Part shown: piece after piece, positions 1-13,344 of the stretch | Numbering within the stretch: position 1 is the first letter of the stretch | Layout of the letters: every line of letters starts with the position of its first letter | NCBI GenBank assembly: GCA_948099385.1 | Contig: CANUEZ040000108.1 | Span: 1,746,001 to 1,810,000, forward strand | DNA length: 64,000 nucleotides | From: Fasciola hepatica | Lineage: Eukaryota; Platyhelminthes; Trematoda; Plagiorchiida; Fasciolidae | Direction of reading: 5' to 3' | Notes under the pieces: generated by a model | Database searches by the model: none | Seen by the model: only the letters and a program-made list of their open reading frames with translations | Told to the model about the DNA's origin: nothing | Position numbers and translations under genes: made by a program

Positions 1-102
1 TATCCCAGTTAATCCTATACCATTTGACACAACTCTACCTGTCTTTTCCAGCCACTGCTAACTCCGTGTCCCGTCTCTTCACTGCTATTTGCTCCTATTC
101 TG

Positions 103-125
103 ATATATATATATATATATATATA
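103..125. repeat. (TA)n microsatellite
   Basis: Uninterrupted alternating T and A over about 23 bases. It is short, and no element boundary is visible around it. Confidence 0.9.
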
Positions 126-459
126 ATCATGTATATGTTTGTGTCCACATATTTTCTCCGCCTCCCTCAGTTCTTTTGCCACCATGCCACCGCCCCTCAT
201 GATATGCTTCCTTTTTGTCCACGACAGTGCCTCACATTTACCGTATCCCGATCCTTCCGCGGCATTGATGCTATGTGGCTCACTCTGTACGTCTTGCTTT
301 GCCAGCTCCCTGCTTTCAAACTAACACCGTCCGTTTATTGCGATAACGCATATTTCATGGCCACCTAGTCCCCAGCTACACAACTCAATTTTTTGTTCTT
401 TTCTTCCCTTCTTCCTTCCTTTTTTCTTCATTGTTTCTCGTAACTATATATTCTTATGC

Positions 460-798
460 CGATTTTCAGTCCTCCTCCTGTATTACTCCCAGGCCTCGTT
501 CTCCCCCCACTTGGCTGCTCAAATTCACCGGGCCCATATTTGAGTTCATCTCCTTGTTCACTTAAACTCCCTACATTACTCCTTGGTGTGCAAGCATTTA
601 TCTCCCTCTCATATATCCTCTATTTCTTCCTATTCCCTCTTGTGTCACATATTTATAAATTTTTCATGAATTTTGTCCGTCAATTTTGTCGTTTGTAAAA
701 TTTTGATCATGCCTAAGGCATGCTTCGGGCGTCACCGAAATAATATATTATTATTATTATTTTTAATACTACTACTACTACTATTATTTTTACTAAAT
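460..798 (+). mobile_element. Retroposon 3' end with (ATT)n/(ACT)n tail
   Basis: A pyrimidine-rich, non-coding stretch runs into GCATGC at 718-723, then CGGG, CCGAAATAA, and a tail of ATT and ACT triplets at about 741-792. The same terminal arrangement occurs at 43385-43431: GCATGC, CGGG, CCG, AATAA, then (ATT)n. A shared 3' end followed by a simple-repeat tail is the usual mark of LINEs and SINEs. No coding sequence is recognisable upstream, so the 5' boundary given is a guess and the family is not assigned. Confidence 0.55.
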
Positions 799-800
799 GA

Positions 801-1440
801 TCTGCCGATGAAGGTGCCGAAGTCAGTATATTCGGTCTTATCCAGGTGGCCATATCTACAAGAAATTGGAGGGTGATGAACTGGATCTTGGTTATGACTT
901 GCTTAAACACATTGGATGTTGAACCAGGGGGTAGGAAGTGGCCGGGCACCCTGCATGGTGATCAAAAAATGGCTTTGGCCAATGCACTGATCTAGGAGGC
1001 AGCCTGGCTCTGTAAATACTTATCTACGGAAATTGATACAGAGCAACAGTTGCATCGGGCCTATGACCAAGATTTTCACGACCTCAAAAATAACTGATCA
1101 TCGTAATTTAGAGAGAAACCACATGCTTTGGAGACAAGTCAGACGGGGGCTAGTGGCCTGCCGAAACATTTCGGAGTGCCACTCTCTTTGCCAGTGCAGA
1201 CGGGTCACTTCAAGCACGGAAAGAGCCAGGCTTTTGCTGACGGCTGCTCTTCAACGAAAGGCGTGGGGTGGGGTGGCGAAGAACACTTTTGAAATAGGTA
1301 TCATCATCAGATGGGCTACACCGCCTCGGAACGTTCTTTGCTACCGCTGGCTATTTATATAGGTTTCTAGGAACCTAGCAAGCATTTTTGTAAGGAAATC
1401 ATTCCAAAACGTTACACAAATTCCAAAGATTATCCCCCAG
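801..1440. other. No gene seen
   Basis: Between the retroposon tail and the start of LINE-A copy 1. There are only short open frames, up to 109 codons at 1033-1362, with no recognised domain, and no repeat match to elsewhere in the window was found by eye. Confidence 0.5.
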
Positions 1441-1450
1441 TACTTTTATC

Positions 1451-3240
1451 ATGCATGTTGATGAAAAACTTCGACCCGAGACTAGAGTTAGGAAATGGCC
1501 AGCACAACTGAATCAATGTTCTATACCATTGGTGGACCCCGCGAAGGATACTATCTTCAGTGCTCATATTCATCAAGACGTTGAGGATATCTCAACAAGA
1601 CTCACGATCCTGGATTACGATATCAAAAAGCTTGCTCCGCTACTGTGCCTGATATACTCCGCAGCAAGCCATAAGCAACAGCGGCTTATTCTGCTACTGA
1701 CTTACTTGAATCCGTTTTTACCGAGATCTTCAAGCACATCTCAAATAGCAAAAGTGCTGAAGCCTTCAATCTCCCGGACAAGGCCCCAGTATCACAACTG
1801 AAATCCACCTTGCTCGGGGCAGCTGGCATGGAACACCATCCAAGCATGTGCACAAGGTTACACAAGAGTTCACCAAGCCACACATGTCCTATCCTTTTCA
1901 AATTCCCTTCCGATCAAAACGCAAGGAAATTTATCAAGAAGCTATCGTCGCTTGCCCTCAACACAGCATATAAATCGGTCAGGATTACGGCCGACAAGAC
2001 TCCTCTTCAAAGAGAGGTGTCAACGACATCCATCCCAACAGTACCTCCCACTGGTACTCCACAGGCCGGCCCTCGGCAGAGGCTGGCCTCAGCCGTGCAA
2101 TCATCATCCCCAACCCGACAAGCTCCGCACCAATTCAGGTGCCCGTCGACCTCGACAGCTCACCTTTGCCCGACCCCCAGGTACCATCCAGTAAACGACA
2201 GGTACCTGTAGATGCTGCTTCGACCCCCATCCTCAGCCTATCTATCTCACCTGCCCCTAACAATGGCACTGGAGATCGGGCGTTAGGGACCTCTCCATCA
2301 TCGGCCATACCTCCACTAAGCGATCGGGTTCGTAGGATGCGGGCTACCTCTACTCCCACTATCCCATCCGGTTGGGCCCGTCCGCCTGTCCCTCCTGCCC
2401 TCACTAGATCTCTCAAATCTTCTACGACCCTTTCCGGACCAACAAAACGTGCAAACGTTAGATGCACTCCGGTTCTTCATGAAGCACTAGCAGATAGTGT
2501 GGGACCTCACTGCCAGGGCCCCCTTCCATGCAACCCAAAATGAAACCGAGAAGCAATAGTCGAACACCTGTGGCTTCCGGCAGCAACCGCACCGATCCAC
2601 CTACAAACCTGAACCCAACCGTACAGAAGGCACAGGCTCGAAGATGCAAGCAACCAGCCCACTCGAGCTGCGCTCGAATTGTCAGAAAACTCACAATAGT
2701 GCCCCACCCACACACACCCCACTCAATATCAAGCCACCCCTAAGGCCCAGTGGCCGGCTTTCGACCCATGATCAGCACCACCACGTATGCCTCCACGGAT
2801 ATCCCAGGTTGCCGCAATACCAAATATGGTGCCAGGCGGACCCTTATTTCCACCTCTGGCCCAACATGCCTTCGCTTCCGTGCCCTATACCTCTCCAAAC
2901 GGGACATTCGATTTCACCCCTCCGGGGGTCCTCCAGGACCCATATCACCACCAGGTTCACCCTTCCTGTCTAATATTCCTGGTCTCCCATTTCCTCCTTC
3001 CCTGGACTACCTCAGTGCAGTCAGCAACCTTGGCACAAGCCTCAATCTCCACTCCACCACCGGATCGCTCCCGTTTATCGTCCTTATCCCTCGCTCAACC
3101 ACAATCCTCATATTACAGGAAGCTCCTGGCAAATGCACCAAATGTCCTGAAGTCCTTACCACCTCCATCTTTCCCCAGTTCCTTCTGCGCCTCACCTACC
3201 CCATCCAGGATTCGGCCGTTTCAAGTGGAACCCCCTAACC
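1451..3240 (+). pseudogene. LINE-A ORF1 remnant (putative RNA-binding protein), copy 1
   Basis: ORF1 proteins of this LINE type bind the element RNA. The N-terminal part (1451-1801) carries DVEDISTRLTILDYDIKKLA followed by PLLC, matching copy 3 around its ISKLAPLLC block and consistent with a short helical or coiled-coil segment. In the next frame, SAEAFNLPDKAPV matches copy 3 KGVAFNFPERLPL. A third block at about 1880-2015 has CPILFKFPSDQNARKFIKKL and then ITADKTPLQRE, close to copy 3 IAEDKTPLQRK. After that the frames are rich in Pro, Ser and Thr to about 3240. At least three frame changes and several stops break the reading, so no intact protein is possible. Confidence 0.7.
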
Positions 3241-3434
3241 TTTTCCCAGGTTAAGCCCACCTTAGAAGCCCAGCAGAGCATCCGTTCACGGACACAAATT
3301 CCTCATCAGAAAAGCCGGTAAAGTGGGCCGAGCCTTGACCGCCCACCGTAAGCCAAGCCCTAGTTGGCGATCCTTCAAAGCCTAATCACAACGTACTCAC
3401 CGCTCTATCTACTGAGGACCCAACCAAAAATACC

Positions 3435-6220
3435 TTGTCGCTCTTATTATTTAAAGTCCGCTCTCTCCCCCCAAAATTTCCCTTACTGAGAGTGCTGGCA
3501 CTAGATGTACACCCTGATTTCTTACTAGTTACCGAGGCGTGGCTGACGGATCATACCTCATTGAACCACGAGTCCATACCCGACTACCAAGCCACCGCCA
3601 ACAGTAGGTCTGACCAGCGCGGAGGCTGCTGCATCATTTATACCAGAAATATATTCACGGCGAGTAGGTTCCATCAGCCTATTCTTGGCAACATTGGAGG
3701 CTCAGTCTGGACCACTATCAAAGAAGATCAACAACTACTTCTTGTAGGATGTCTCTACCGTCCTCCAAACTAGGGCATGCACGAGCTGACAGCAATAATA
3801 GACGCATTCAGCTATTTCTCTTACCTCCAGCAACCGCCATCATCTTAGCTGCTGGTTTCAACTTGCCTGAAATATGCTGGCATTCCTTGACATTGCCCCC
3901 AGAACCCCATGATTTCCTTTCGTGCATCCATGTTGGTAACTGGGTACAGCTTGTTTTATCCCCCACTAGAGAGATAAATACATTAGGCCTTATCTTCACT
4001 ATCGTCATCAAGAATTTAGATACCCATATCTTAAGTCGCTTCGCAGGTAGCGGCCATAAGATGGTATCCTATGTTTTCACTGCACCCTGGCCTCACACCG
4101 ATAAGCCAGTAGAAACACCTTCTGATAGCCAATAAGCGATACCATAGAGTCTGCTGCAATAGTCTGCCCTCTTTTATCCGCTCCCTGATCTGGGACGAAT
4201 CCTTTTTATCTAATGACCTAGAGGTGGCGGTTGCTGAACTGTATTTTAATCGTCATTGCTGTCTCGACAAAATCTCTGCAGCCTCAGGGCCCGTCATGCG
4301 CAAACAGATGAATTCTCTAGATCGTCTTAACGGTAACCTAGCCAAACTCTAACTAAGTTTCGCTAGAAAGGGGGACTTCTCGTTGTACCTCAATATAGTA
4401 CGTGTATCCCATACGATTAAATTGCGTTTGGATTCTTCTAAGGAAAAACGGAAACTAGATGCTTTAAGTCACCCAAACTGGCCAGGTTAATAAATGTAAG
4501 AAGCAAGCAACCTAATCATGCCGTCCCATATTTGATCTATAACAGTAATTACTTGGATGACCCTCTATTGATTGCGGAGGCTTTCAGCGCCTACTCTGTC
4601 TCCTCTCCAACGACTGATGACGCTACATCCATCCCCTTCCTAAATCCAGTGACATCAATAACGTTCTCAAAGGTAGCGTTCTACTCCGATGAGGTTTCAG
4701 CCCATGTAGCAAAGACAAGACAGTCCTACAGACCAGGTCCAGACGCTTCACAGCCAGCCATTTTCATTCGGGGTGGCGAAGACGTTCCGATGTTGCTGAC
4801 AAATATACTCAATTTGTCACTAAGGTGAAGTGTTTCCCCTTCTCAATGGAAAACTTCCACCATCATACCCATGCACGAAAGAGGGTCTAGCCTAGACCCA
4901 GTTAACTATGGGCCAATGAACCACACCACGATCGTGTCCAGAATCATTGAGAGATTGATCAAGGAAATGCTGACACGTCACCTTCTTACCTACAGTATTA
5001 TCACCTCCGGTCAGCATGATCTTCTGAAAAACAGATCACACGCGATATGCGTGACAAATATCCTCAACCTGGTCATAGAAGCAGTCAATATTGGTAAATC
5101 GGCGATTGTGATCTTTCTAGACATGACCAAAGCGTCCGGCCGGGTAACCCACATCAGTTAACTGCAGAAGGTCAAAAAATATGGAATCGTGAAACGATGC
5201 TCGCTTGGTTTTCATAATATTTATCAACCCGAGACCTGATTGTAAGTGTAGGCGAAAATCTGTCCAAACCCCGCCCCGTAACTAGTAGTGTGATGCAAGG
5301 TAGTGTACTCGGTCCATCACTGTTTTTGACATTTTCTAGCAGGAGGTTCCCTTCCTGTTCGCAATGATATCAAAATTATGTACGCTTTTGAGCCCACGTC
5401 GTTAGCCTCTACCGTATATGACATCAAAAGGGAACTGCTTGCTCTCAGCTTCAGGTGTAATGATTGGAACATGAGTTTCTTCGCCGAAAAAAAGTAATGT
5501 TATTACGTATAAATGTCACCTCCTCACTGGAGCGTTTAGTATAAATGGCAAATTTTCACCCAATAACTCCCAGGTACGTGACTTGGGTCTATACTATTCA
5601 AGTACGTTTGACTTTTCGGGGCAAGCAGCCATCCATGTGGCTAAAGCAAGCCGTAAGATCGGGTTCATACATAATACATTTATTTTTCCGGGAAGTGAAC
5701 TAAAAATTTTACTTCCCAAGTCAGACCTCCTCTGGAATACGGCTCAATCATTTGTTCCAGCACGCAACAGAGAGACCGAATAGCTTCTGAGAATGTATGA
5801 CGGGCATTTACGAAAGAGCTCCCAGGTTTTTCTTTGCCCTCAAATAACATGGAACGTTGTGATCTGCTGAAAATCGATCCCTTATGGCTGCGCAGCCTAA
5901 GAAATAACCTATTCTTTCAAAATACTTTGAAGAATTGATCATGTAGTTCAGCGCCGCAGGTGAGAGCCCTTTCTAATTATTCCTTACCTAACAGTGAGTT
6001 ACGGGTCTCTGTCCCCCTGTTCAAGCGTGCACTTGGGTCAAAAATGATCACCAAGTACGTTTCATTGTGGAACAAGCTACCACAACGAATTCGGGCTTCA
6101 TCACCGACTTCGGTGGCTTTCAAACAAGAAATATGCGTAGCCCTAATGGTGAACACGCTGACCAGGATGTACAATACTTATGTATCATGGGCTCGGACCT
6201 TTGAGGTAGGAACAGGGTAA
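3435..6220 (+). pseudogene. LINE-A ORF2 remnant: APE endonuclease and reverse transcriptase, copy 1
   Basis: The family enzyme nicks target DNA and copies the element RNA into the nick. The first frame (3435-3773) shows LLVTEAWLTD, matching the TETW/TESW endonuclease motif, and RGGCCIIYTRN. The stop at 3774 and a frame change follow. The GDFN motif has become AAGFN (about 3847-3864) and the SDH motif has become SGH (about 4050), so two catalytic Asp residues are lost. The reverse transcriptase part shows VNYGPMNH, VIFLDMTKAS (motif A, about 5106-5140) and MQGSVLGPSLF. Motif C reads FAND at 5358-5369 instead of FADD. The C-terminal frame (5960-6220) has LWNKLPQRIRA and ends in TFEVGTG, a decayed form of the family's AYExG ending. 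Confidence 0.85.
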
Positions 6221-6310
6221 AACAAACCAAATAACCACCTTGAGTGACCTAGTCTCAATTAGACCCGCCTAGGGTTGGCCTCCTTCCGAAGCAATAAAGG
6301 AACTCAGAGG

Positions 6311-8230
6311 TTCACTCCCACGATCTGGGACGGCAAAACAATCTCAATTTTTTAGTATCAAATTTTTTTCGGAGCAAGCCGCCATAGCGGCCTATGACAC
6401 ACTCAAGTATAGGGGCATCACTTTGATAGGGCTGCCAGCAGTGCCACACCCTTGTGCGAACTCGTGTTTCGGTGAGCGTGAACACCACCGAATGATCGCA
6501 GGCTGTGGTTGACTCTACCTCCCCCTGCATTTTCTGCCCCATGTAAACCGCTTTGGGGATCTGACTTCACGGATATGGCAAGTGTTACCGCGGCTCATCT
6601 GTGGACTTTCCTTTCTGCGTTTGTCTCCCTGCATACAGATGACCACCAATGAAGCGAAATGACCATCAAAAATTTGGATACTGCCACAAAAAGAGAGAAA
6701 AAATACCCTACCGTTTTGTCTTCCAGGCATACCAGCCTTGTTACATGTGACCTGTGTCTCCGGGCCGCAGTGTTGCTACGGATTGACTGGTATGGCTGAC
6801 CTATTCCCAAAGCGGCTTGATATGTGCGGTCCATGTTTCGGTCGGGTCATGGTAGCCTTCGTCACCCACCAAAAGCATCTCCGCCTTCTCTGACAGCCAG
6901 ATATTTGACTGTGATAAAACTAAAAAGTGAGGACCACTCTTGGAGCTGCACGAGCTAGATGCCAAAGGATGTGTACGTTGCTACCCCCCTAACTGAAGCA
7001 GGCTCTCGTGCCGCCTGCCATGAGCACTGATTGTATAGGGTTGGAGTTTGCTTCCCTGACGAAAATTTGGCCCCGTCCTGTTCCCAGTTCTCAGTTGTTT
7101 CCGAACCAGTCCTCACATACGTGTTGCCCTGCATTGCCATATGCTAACGACGACAAAGATATCACGGTAACCATGCAATCACCGCAAAACTAGATATCTT
7201 TGCTCATAACCAAGTGTAATCTCAGTAAGTTAGCACATTCGAGTAGTAGCATAAACAAGTTTACGGCTTCTTTACTCGGCACGTGACCGATTTCGTCTAA
7301 CACGTCATCACCTACACCATAATGGTTTTTATACTCTAAGGCTCCCAGAACCCATTCAATATGGAGTAATCACTATACCAGAAGAGACCGTACCAAATAC
7401 TGGGCTATGCCAGCAGGGTACCAGCCGCTTTAACTCACACACTTTTATTCCAAACCTACCCTAGCTCCTCGGTGCTGAACTGCAGTTTGCGTATGCAAGC
7501 TGCATTGAGAGTTACCTTTTCTAATTCCTCTTACCCTTGAAGCCTTAGGTTTCTCTTAGTATCCCAGCACCACCACACCAACGTGCGAACCAATAATCCG
7601 TTAGAAAGCTTACAAAATTGCCCAACCGGTATATGCTAATTTGCTAGCCTGTAGAATGGAAGCTCAGTCCTCTGCGAGCCTACTTTATCCAGAACGTGGA
7701 GTAGGTGCCACTGACCGCTTAAACGGAAATTTGTCCTTGCCCAATTCGCATAAACCTAACCAGTTCACTATTGTTGTCGTCAAATATTACCATAACCCAC
7801 AGCTGGAACCACCCACAGATTGCAATTCCCGTTTATTTCAGGTTCGTCGCCTCCCACTATCTCAGTCGCCAAAGTGGATAACCAAGGATGCCACTTTGAC
7901 TTGTACCGACAAGAACCCAAGTGAAATCTTTCATAGCATCTGGAGGTTGCAATCAAGTCACACTGCAGAAAATACCCCCAACTGCCTATCAGATAGATTA
8001 GTGTTTTCTAACGTAAAGCCTCTACTACCGATACCACCATTGCAGCCAACACAAGTAGCATTTCATGCGCAACCTGCTGATATACCATTTATCAGCTAAA
8101 TCCGTCAAATATCACCACACCCGGCTGATTGACCGGCATATATCCTTTACCCCGCCGGATGAACCACACCCACAGTATGTTGTACCCTACCAGCAACGAC
8201 GCCGAATAACACTGAGGCTCAGTGCATCTA
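6311..8230. other. No gene seen; contains one copy of the CAGCTGG motif
   Basis: The longest open frame is 152 codons (7641-8099) with no recognised domain. At 7790-7860 the sequence has the block CATAACCCACAGCTGGAAC followed by a CAGATTGC-like stretch. That block also occurs in both R1 copies (near 37685 and, reversed, near 12090), so a short R1-related fragment is likely here. The rest is unassigned. Confidence 0.45.
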
Positions 8231-8235
8231 TGTAT

Positions 8236-8260
8236 GCATATATATATAAATATATATATT
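8236..8260. repeat. TA-rich microsatellite
   Basis: Alternating TA with a single AAA interruption, about 25 bases long. Confidence 0.85.
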
Positions 8261-8299
8261 CGTCAGGGAAACAGCATAATAAAGCTCAAGTCTACGCAG

Positions 8300-10730
8300 A
8301 AATTTTCCACTTTAGCATCAGTTGCAACAGTCCATTTGTCTCTCGAACCGTGGCCGGCTGAAAATTGATCCTCCACTTCTCCAAAACTCTACAATTGTAC
8401 TTTCATTTTCCTGAATGGTTAGGTTACTGATCCTGAAATTATATTCACCTTCATGTGGGCTGCTGTTCATTCCACCCTCACCAAAGTTCCCAAATGCACA
8501 TTTTATAGAATTGGTTTCATGTCTCCTCGTTTTATAACTCATTCCCTTTATTGAATCACGGTAGATCCGTCACTTAGGGTTTGAACCAACTTCACGGTTT
8601 GCTATTCTCTCCATATACATCGATTTTCGGGAGTGTATTCCCATACAATTCCTTTTTTCCTAATGAGAACTTACGCTGTTCACAGAACCCTGGTAAGCCG
8701 CCATTTTCCATGGCTCGCATCATTCTGGTTCATAGTGCATCTTTAGCATTGTGTATTGACGACAATTTTGGTATTCATGCGGGGCGCCACCTCCCAGCCC
8801 GAAATGGAAACCGGTTCAGAGTCGCAGCTCAAACCATTATTGGAGTGATCCATATAAGCTGCCGCTGCCATCTTCGGACAAAAGAGCTGAGGTTATATTC
8901 AAACTTGCCCTCAGTCTAAGGCATGCGTAGTCCACCAGAAAAATACATAGATGTCTTGAAAGGTTAAACATCGACGAACTCCAAACAAGGCAGCAGAACT
9001 GGGCTTGGAGAGAAAGGACGAGGGAGGCGGAGAAGAACAAATACAGCAGAGTTTCAAGGGAAAATTTTGGAGTTGGCTTATAGTTTTGCTCCATTTCAGG
9101 AGTGTGAAAATTTGGGCAAGCCAGCCTGATGAATACCGGCAAATCGACAAGCTGGAGTGAGAAGCATAAAAGCTGGCTGATCTGCAAGACTAGCTGTACA
9201 GAATGAATTTGGCCAAGGTACAAGAAAGATGAAAATTTAGTGGTCCATCTTCAGTGAAGCGCAAAGGAAACCTTGAAAACTGCACTGGTCGAAGGGGCTA
9301 AATATCCAAGAGAGCAACGGCAAATACGCCAAAGAAAATGCTTTGCCCATAATGAAAGCAGGACTTCTGGGAGGGGGAAAAAGTGTTCGATTATAATCAG
9401 GGCAAGCCGGCGCCTTGGGGCTATACTTTCCAGGGTGCGTGTGAATGCGGTGGAGTACGGCATGCATGGGCCAAAACTCCTAGAGGCTGCTACTTTCTTA
9501 CACGTGCAAGCAATTTGAGGGGATAGCAGCTACTAGAAAGGCTGAAAATACACAGGCGAGTGGAACCTTACACCATACACCCAGTAATCACAAGACATTG
9601 TCTGTAGTGGTCAGTGAACATGTCTCTCGTCTATATTGAGCCAAACGTAACCAAGCGGCTTTAACATTGGTCTAGAAGTTCGCAACGGTTGTATCTACCC
9701 ATGACATAGAGCTACAGTCAGAAGAGAGGAGCTGAAGTCCCGTAGGCCTCGGATTAGTTTTCAGCAAATGTTTAGAGAGAGCGGTAACGGAACACATGTA
9801 AACATTTGACGGACCAAAAGTCGCTCAGTAAGTCATAGCTAGGATCTTTGAGGACAAATATTACCTTCCCAAAACTTGTAGGATTTTTAGACGAAATCAC
9901 TGCGTAGCCTGTCGAGAGAATGATGGTAAGGGTTTATCTCCATTTCAGCAACTCTCCATTCCCAGGCTATCATCGCCTACTTGTTTAGAGAATGAAGACG
10001 GCTGCCTTAGGAGGTCATTTAAAAAAGTCAGTGTTAGCCCTCCCGACTAACAGAAAATTTAATTTTGAAGTAGTATTTAGCATCTTAGAAGCAGCATAAG
10101 CAACCAGTAGTACCTCAAGTTTTGGTTCTGGATCCACTGCTTTCTTTTCGTCAGACCGATGATTTAGCAAGCAATTAATGTTGATCACTTTTTACTCCTA
10201 CAGATAATGAAAACATTGTAGGTTTAGAGGGCAATGATGACTTAAGAATGTACCTGTTATTTTCACAAACTCGGTGACAGAAAAGGGGGCGCACTTGAAC
10301 TGGTGAACGTATGTTCAGTACGAACACAAGGTGGGTCCAAGCACAGACGAGCGAAAGAAAAGGCGAACACATACCCAAGAACATGAGTCAACGATGTATT
10401 CAGTCGGAAAAGTAAGACAACTGTGCAGTCGGGCTAAGCTGCGCAAGGTCGAGCGACTTGCGGTGAAGTCTGATCGGTCAGTGATGTCCACGAAGAAGAA
10501 CTTAAATCATTAACTGTGTACCTGCTTGCTTCATTGCGAGATTTTGAGTCTAAGCACGCCCACCCAAGTCAAACACAACAGAACCTAGAGCAGATAGTTA
10601 TATGAGGAACGGAATGGGATATGACCGTGAACAAAGGCGAAGGTTGCCCGCTATTTAGGTCTCTGGTATGAGCAAAAGCTGCGGGAGGTGATGAGCCATT
10701 TATAGTTGCTAACTGATAATTGACAATTGT
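8300..10730. other. No gene seen
   Basis: Only short open frames on both strands; the longest is 128 codons on the minus strand at 8837-9223 and matches nothing I recognise. Between about 8.9 and 9.5 kb the plus strand is purine-rich, like the minus-oriented elements in this window. That may mean an old minus-strand insertion, but no homology to another part of the window was found. Confidence 0.4.
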
Positions 10731-10734
10731 ATGT

Positions 10735-13340
10735 TTCTTGGCCATGGTCAGGGCACATGTACAAGACGACATCAGAGAATACAACAGTATGTGACAATTT
10801 GAGGTATTCACAATTTTTAAACCCAAGAATCACGCAGAGACCGAAATAAGACAGTAAAGTCTTGTAATGCTTGAGCGAACTAAGTGGTAATTGTCAAGGC
10901 AGGAATTATCAAACGGTTTCGAATTCGAGGAGGGCAGTGTAGATAGCTGGACAAGCGTTGGAACTCTGATATAAGCGACACTGGATAATGTTAGGAAGCG
11001 CAGTGGCCGCAAGGACCAATAGGCGTCGAATATCACAACATGGACGGCAAGTTGAGGCAGGAGTAAAACACGATATGCCTTATGGGTGCAGAAAACAGGC
11101 TGTGGCGGGTCACGGCATCCAGAAGAGGACGCGAGAGTGTACCAACTGGATAATTGGGCGGTCGCTAACGAGTAACAGGGTGGGAGAGCTACCAAAGAAC
11201 AAGAATAAATTTAAAGTCCGCATGGGGCTATCAACTTGCAGTCAGAGATGCCAGCGAAATACAGAAGGCTGATCCAGCGTTGGGCAACTAATTGTGGGGG
11301 GGAAAGCGTTTGAAGTAAATGCAGGTGAGTCAAGAGTGTTAATAATACAGACCTTTTGTGCGGATAATTTAGGTGTCATATGGAAATTTACATTAAAGCG
11401 AAAAGATTCGCAAGGAATGCAGTGAATTTTTAAAGAGCATGAGTGGTGTATGGAAGCAGACAGAAATTTCAAAGAGGAGCCGTCGAAGAAACAGACTAGT
11501 GGCGGCAAAAGCTAATAATCCGGCTAGGAAGAAGTTGGAAGAGTGTAAAATAAACGTTTTTGTATGTGATAAAAAACTTATCAGCCAAATTCTGGTTGGC
11601 TACAGATGGTTGGTGTTCTGTTTCATAAAGACCTTGGTTGCAGGTGATGGCAGGTAGAATGGTGAGGGTAGCCGAGAAAAAGAGGCTAGTTCGACCAAGT
11701 GGGCAGAATAGATTGGGAACGCAGCGGCAAAGGCTGGGTTCCGGTTATTGCTTTCCTAATGCAACGCGGAGTGAATTGAACTGTTAAAATAGGGTACTGG
11801 AAACAGATGTTGAGCTGGTGTGGGGTGATGGTTGGTGTCAGGAATCATCTCTGCGATCCAGTGAGACTTTCAAGAGGGCTTGTTACTCGGAGTATATGAT
11901 CATGGCCAGAGTGTAATGTGCCCCTTATAACGTTAGCAGACAAGAGCATAGGTTTAAGCCATTGTCAGTCCGATTGATCAAATCGTCTAGTCCGGGAGTA
12001 ACTTCCAATTGGCCGATGGCTACCCAAGTAACCAGTGCGATCTGAAAGAGCTCAGGAATGCGGCAGTCTGGTGAGTGTTCCACCTGTGGGTTATGGTTGT
12101 CGTTTTGATGGAAACCAGACAATGAACATTTAGTTATCATTCGGCTAGTAGGTCGGTTCAATGGGGATCCCTAGACGGAGACCGGTGGTTTTCTAGGGTA
12201 GTCGGGGGATAGTGGAAATTTAAGGAGATATCAAGTAAGTGGTGGATGGGGAGAGGGGGTTCAATTGGGGAACAGGAATAAAACAATAGTACAGGGTATG
12301 ATCTGGGGGAGGAATATGAAGATGGCAGTCTGATCGGATCAACAGATGTGTTCGAGGACGGCAAACAGTATAAAGGAATTAAAACACTCAGTGTTAAGGT
12401 GGGGCTTTTTCATGTTAAATCAAAGTGCCGGTATTACACGAAGTCATGAGAAATCAGAGGCATGCGGATTCCGGTTGGAATGGGGTCTAAACTTACAATG
12501 AGCACATGCGCAGAGAAGTAAGGCTTAGTTACTGAAGAATAGTAGTCTGCGTGGCAAGACTCCAGTATACGAGAAAGGCGCGAGAAATGTAGGACGAGAC
12601 CGATGAGTTCTAGCCTGAGACAGAGGAATCAAGTGAAAGCGAGCATCTATCACTGAAAGACAAAACGGTTTTTTAAAGGAGTTTCGGTAGACATTTTGGA
12701 TGGTTAGATGAGTCAACAACGCGGCAGACAAATCACCTCTGACTACTGTCATTACTATCAGTGGGTGGGCTCGAAGAGAACATAGAAAAGGTGAAGACGT
12801 GGATGGTAAGCTATACAAATGCAATGATTACGTTTATACCTCCGTCAACCAGTACAGATGAGGTTTAGCCCGTAGCTGTGAACCGTAGGCATATCAATAC
12901 CGGAGTGTCGTCAGAGCAAAGGCCGCATAGCATAACTGTTCCAACCGTGTATTTACTAATGCATTGGATATCGGCAAGCTGGTCAAGGGTTTTGCGGGGA
13001 ACCCAAAATGTTTGAAACTGAGAAAGGCGAGGTAGGCAAGCATATGTGGGAACCAAGCAACTGGCTAAACAATGAAGTAAAGTCAGGAGACTTCTACCGG
13101 ACTGGCATTGTTCCAACATAGCTTTGATCTGGTTTATAATTGCGGGCGAAACATGTGCGCAAATTATGGTGTAAAATGGCACCATCTGATGAGGAGAGAG
13201 AAGTAAAGTGAGTAGAGCATACCCAAGATATATATACATATAAATATGCATATATATATGTGTCTGTAAACTTGGGTCTAGTAATCAAACGAGTCAAGAG
13301 AAGGGGGTCGGAAGCAAAAGACTGTAGCTTATTGCGGTCT
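10735..13340 (-). mobile_element. Unclassified interspersed repeat R1, minus-strand copy
   Basis: Read on the minus strand, this region matches 36.87-38.84 kb block by block in the same order. Examples (this copy with its partner): 13255-13340 with 36875-36960; 13140-13235 with 37005-37080; 12385-12665 with 37110-37400; 12165-12205 with 37560-37600; 12020-12105 with 37680-37760; 11835-11910 with 37905-37985; 11380-11450 with 38265-38340; 10735-10815 with 38740-38826. By eye identity is perhaps 70-85 percent within blocks. This copy has about 450 extra bases (12665-13140) that the other lacks. A (TA)n tract lies at the same internal point in both. The 3' end is near 10735. No protein domain is recognised. 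Confidence 0.8.
13228..13262. repeat. TA-rich microsatellite inside R1
   Basis: Alternating TA with CATA/AATA interruptions. It sits at the same place in R1 as the tract at 36945-37005, so it is carried by the repeat rather than being an independent expansion. Confidence 0.8.
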
Positions 13341-13344
13341 AATA

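Larger units (their letters stand above)
1440..6310 (+). mobile_element. LINE-A copy 1 (CR1/Jockey-like non-LTR retrotransposon), near full length, decayed
   Basis: In order the region shows an ORF1 remnant, a long Pro/Ser/Thr-rich stretch, an APE-type endonuclease remnant, and a reverse transcriptase remnant ending near 6220. The same order and spacing occur in copy 3 (31.37-35.85 kb) and, reversed, in copy 5. The sense strand is C-rich and G-poor. An AATAAA-like stretch lies at about 6291-6297. All frames are broken. Assignment to CR1/Jockey rests on the two-ORF layout and on the reverse transcriptase and C-terminal motifs; a finer clade call would need a tree. Confidence 0.85.

Noticed and set aside
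3290..3325. Hammerhead-ribozyme-like CTGATGA on the minus strand (also near 1311 on the minus strand, and at 9127 and 57645 on the plus strand)
   Set aside because: Flatworms do carry hammerhead retroposons, so I checked each CTGATGA. None is followed by a stem II and GAAA at the right distance; the closest has GTGAAC instead of CGAAAC and lies inside the LINE-A ORF1 region.
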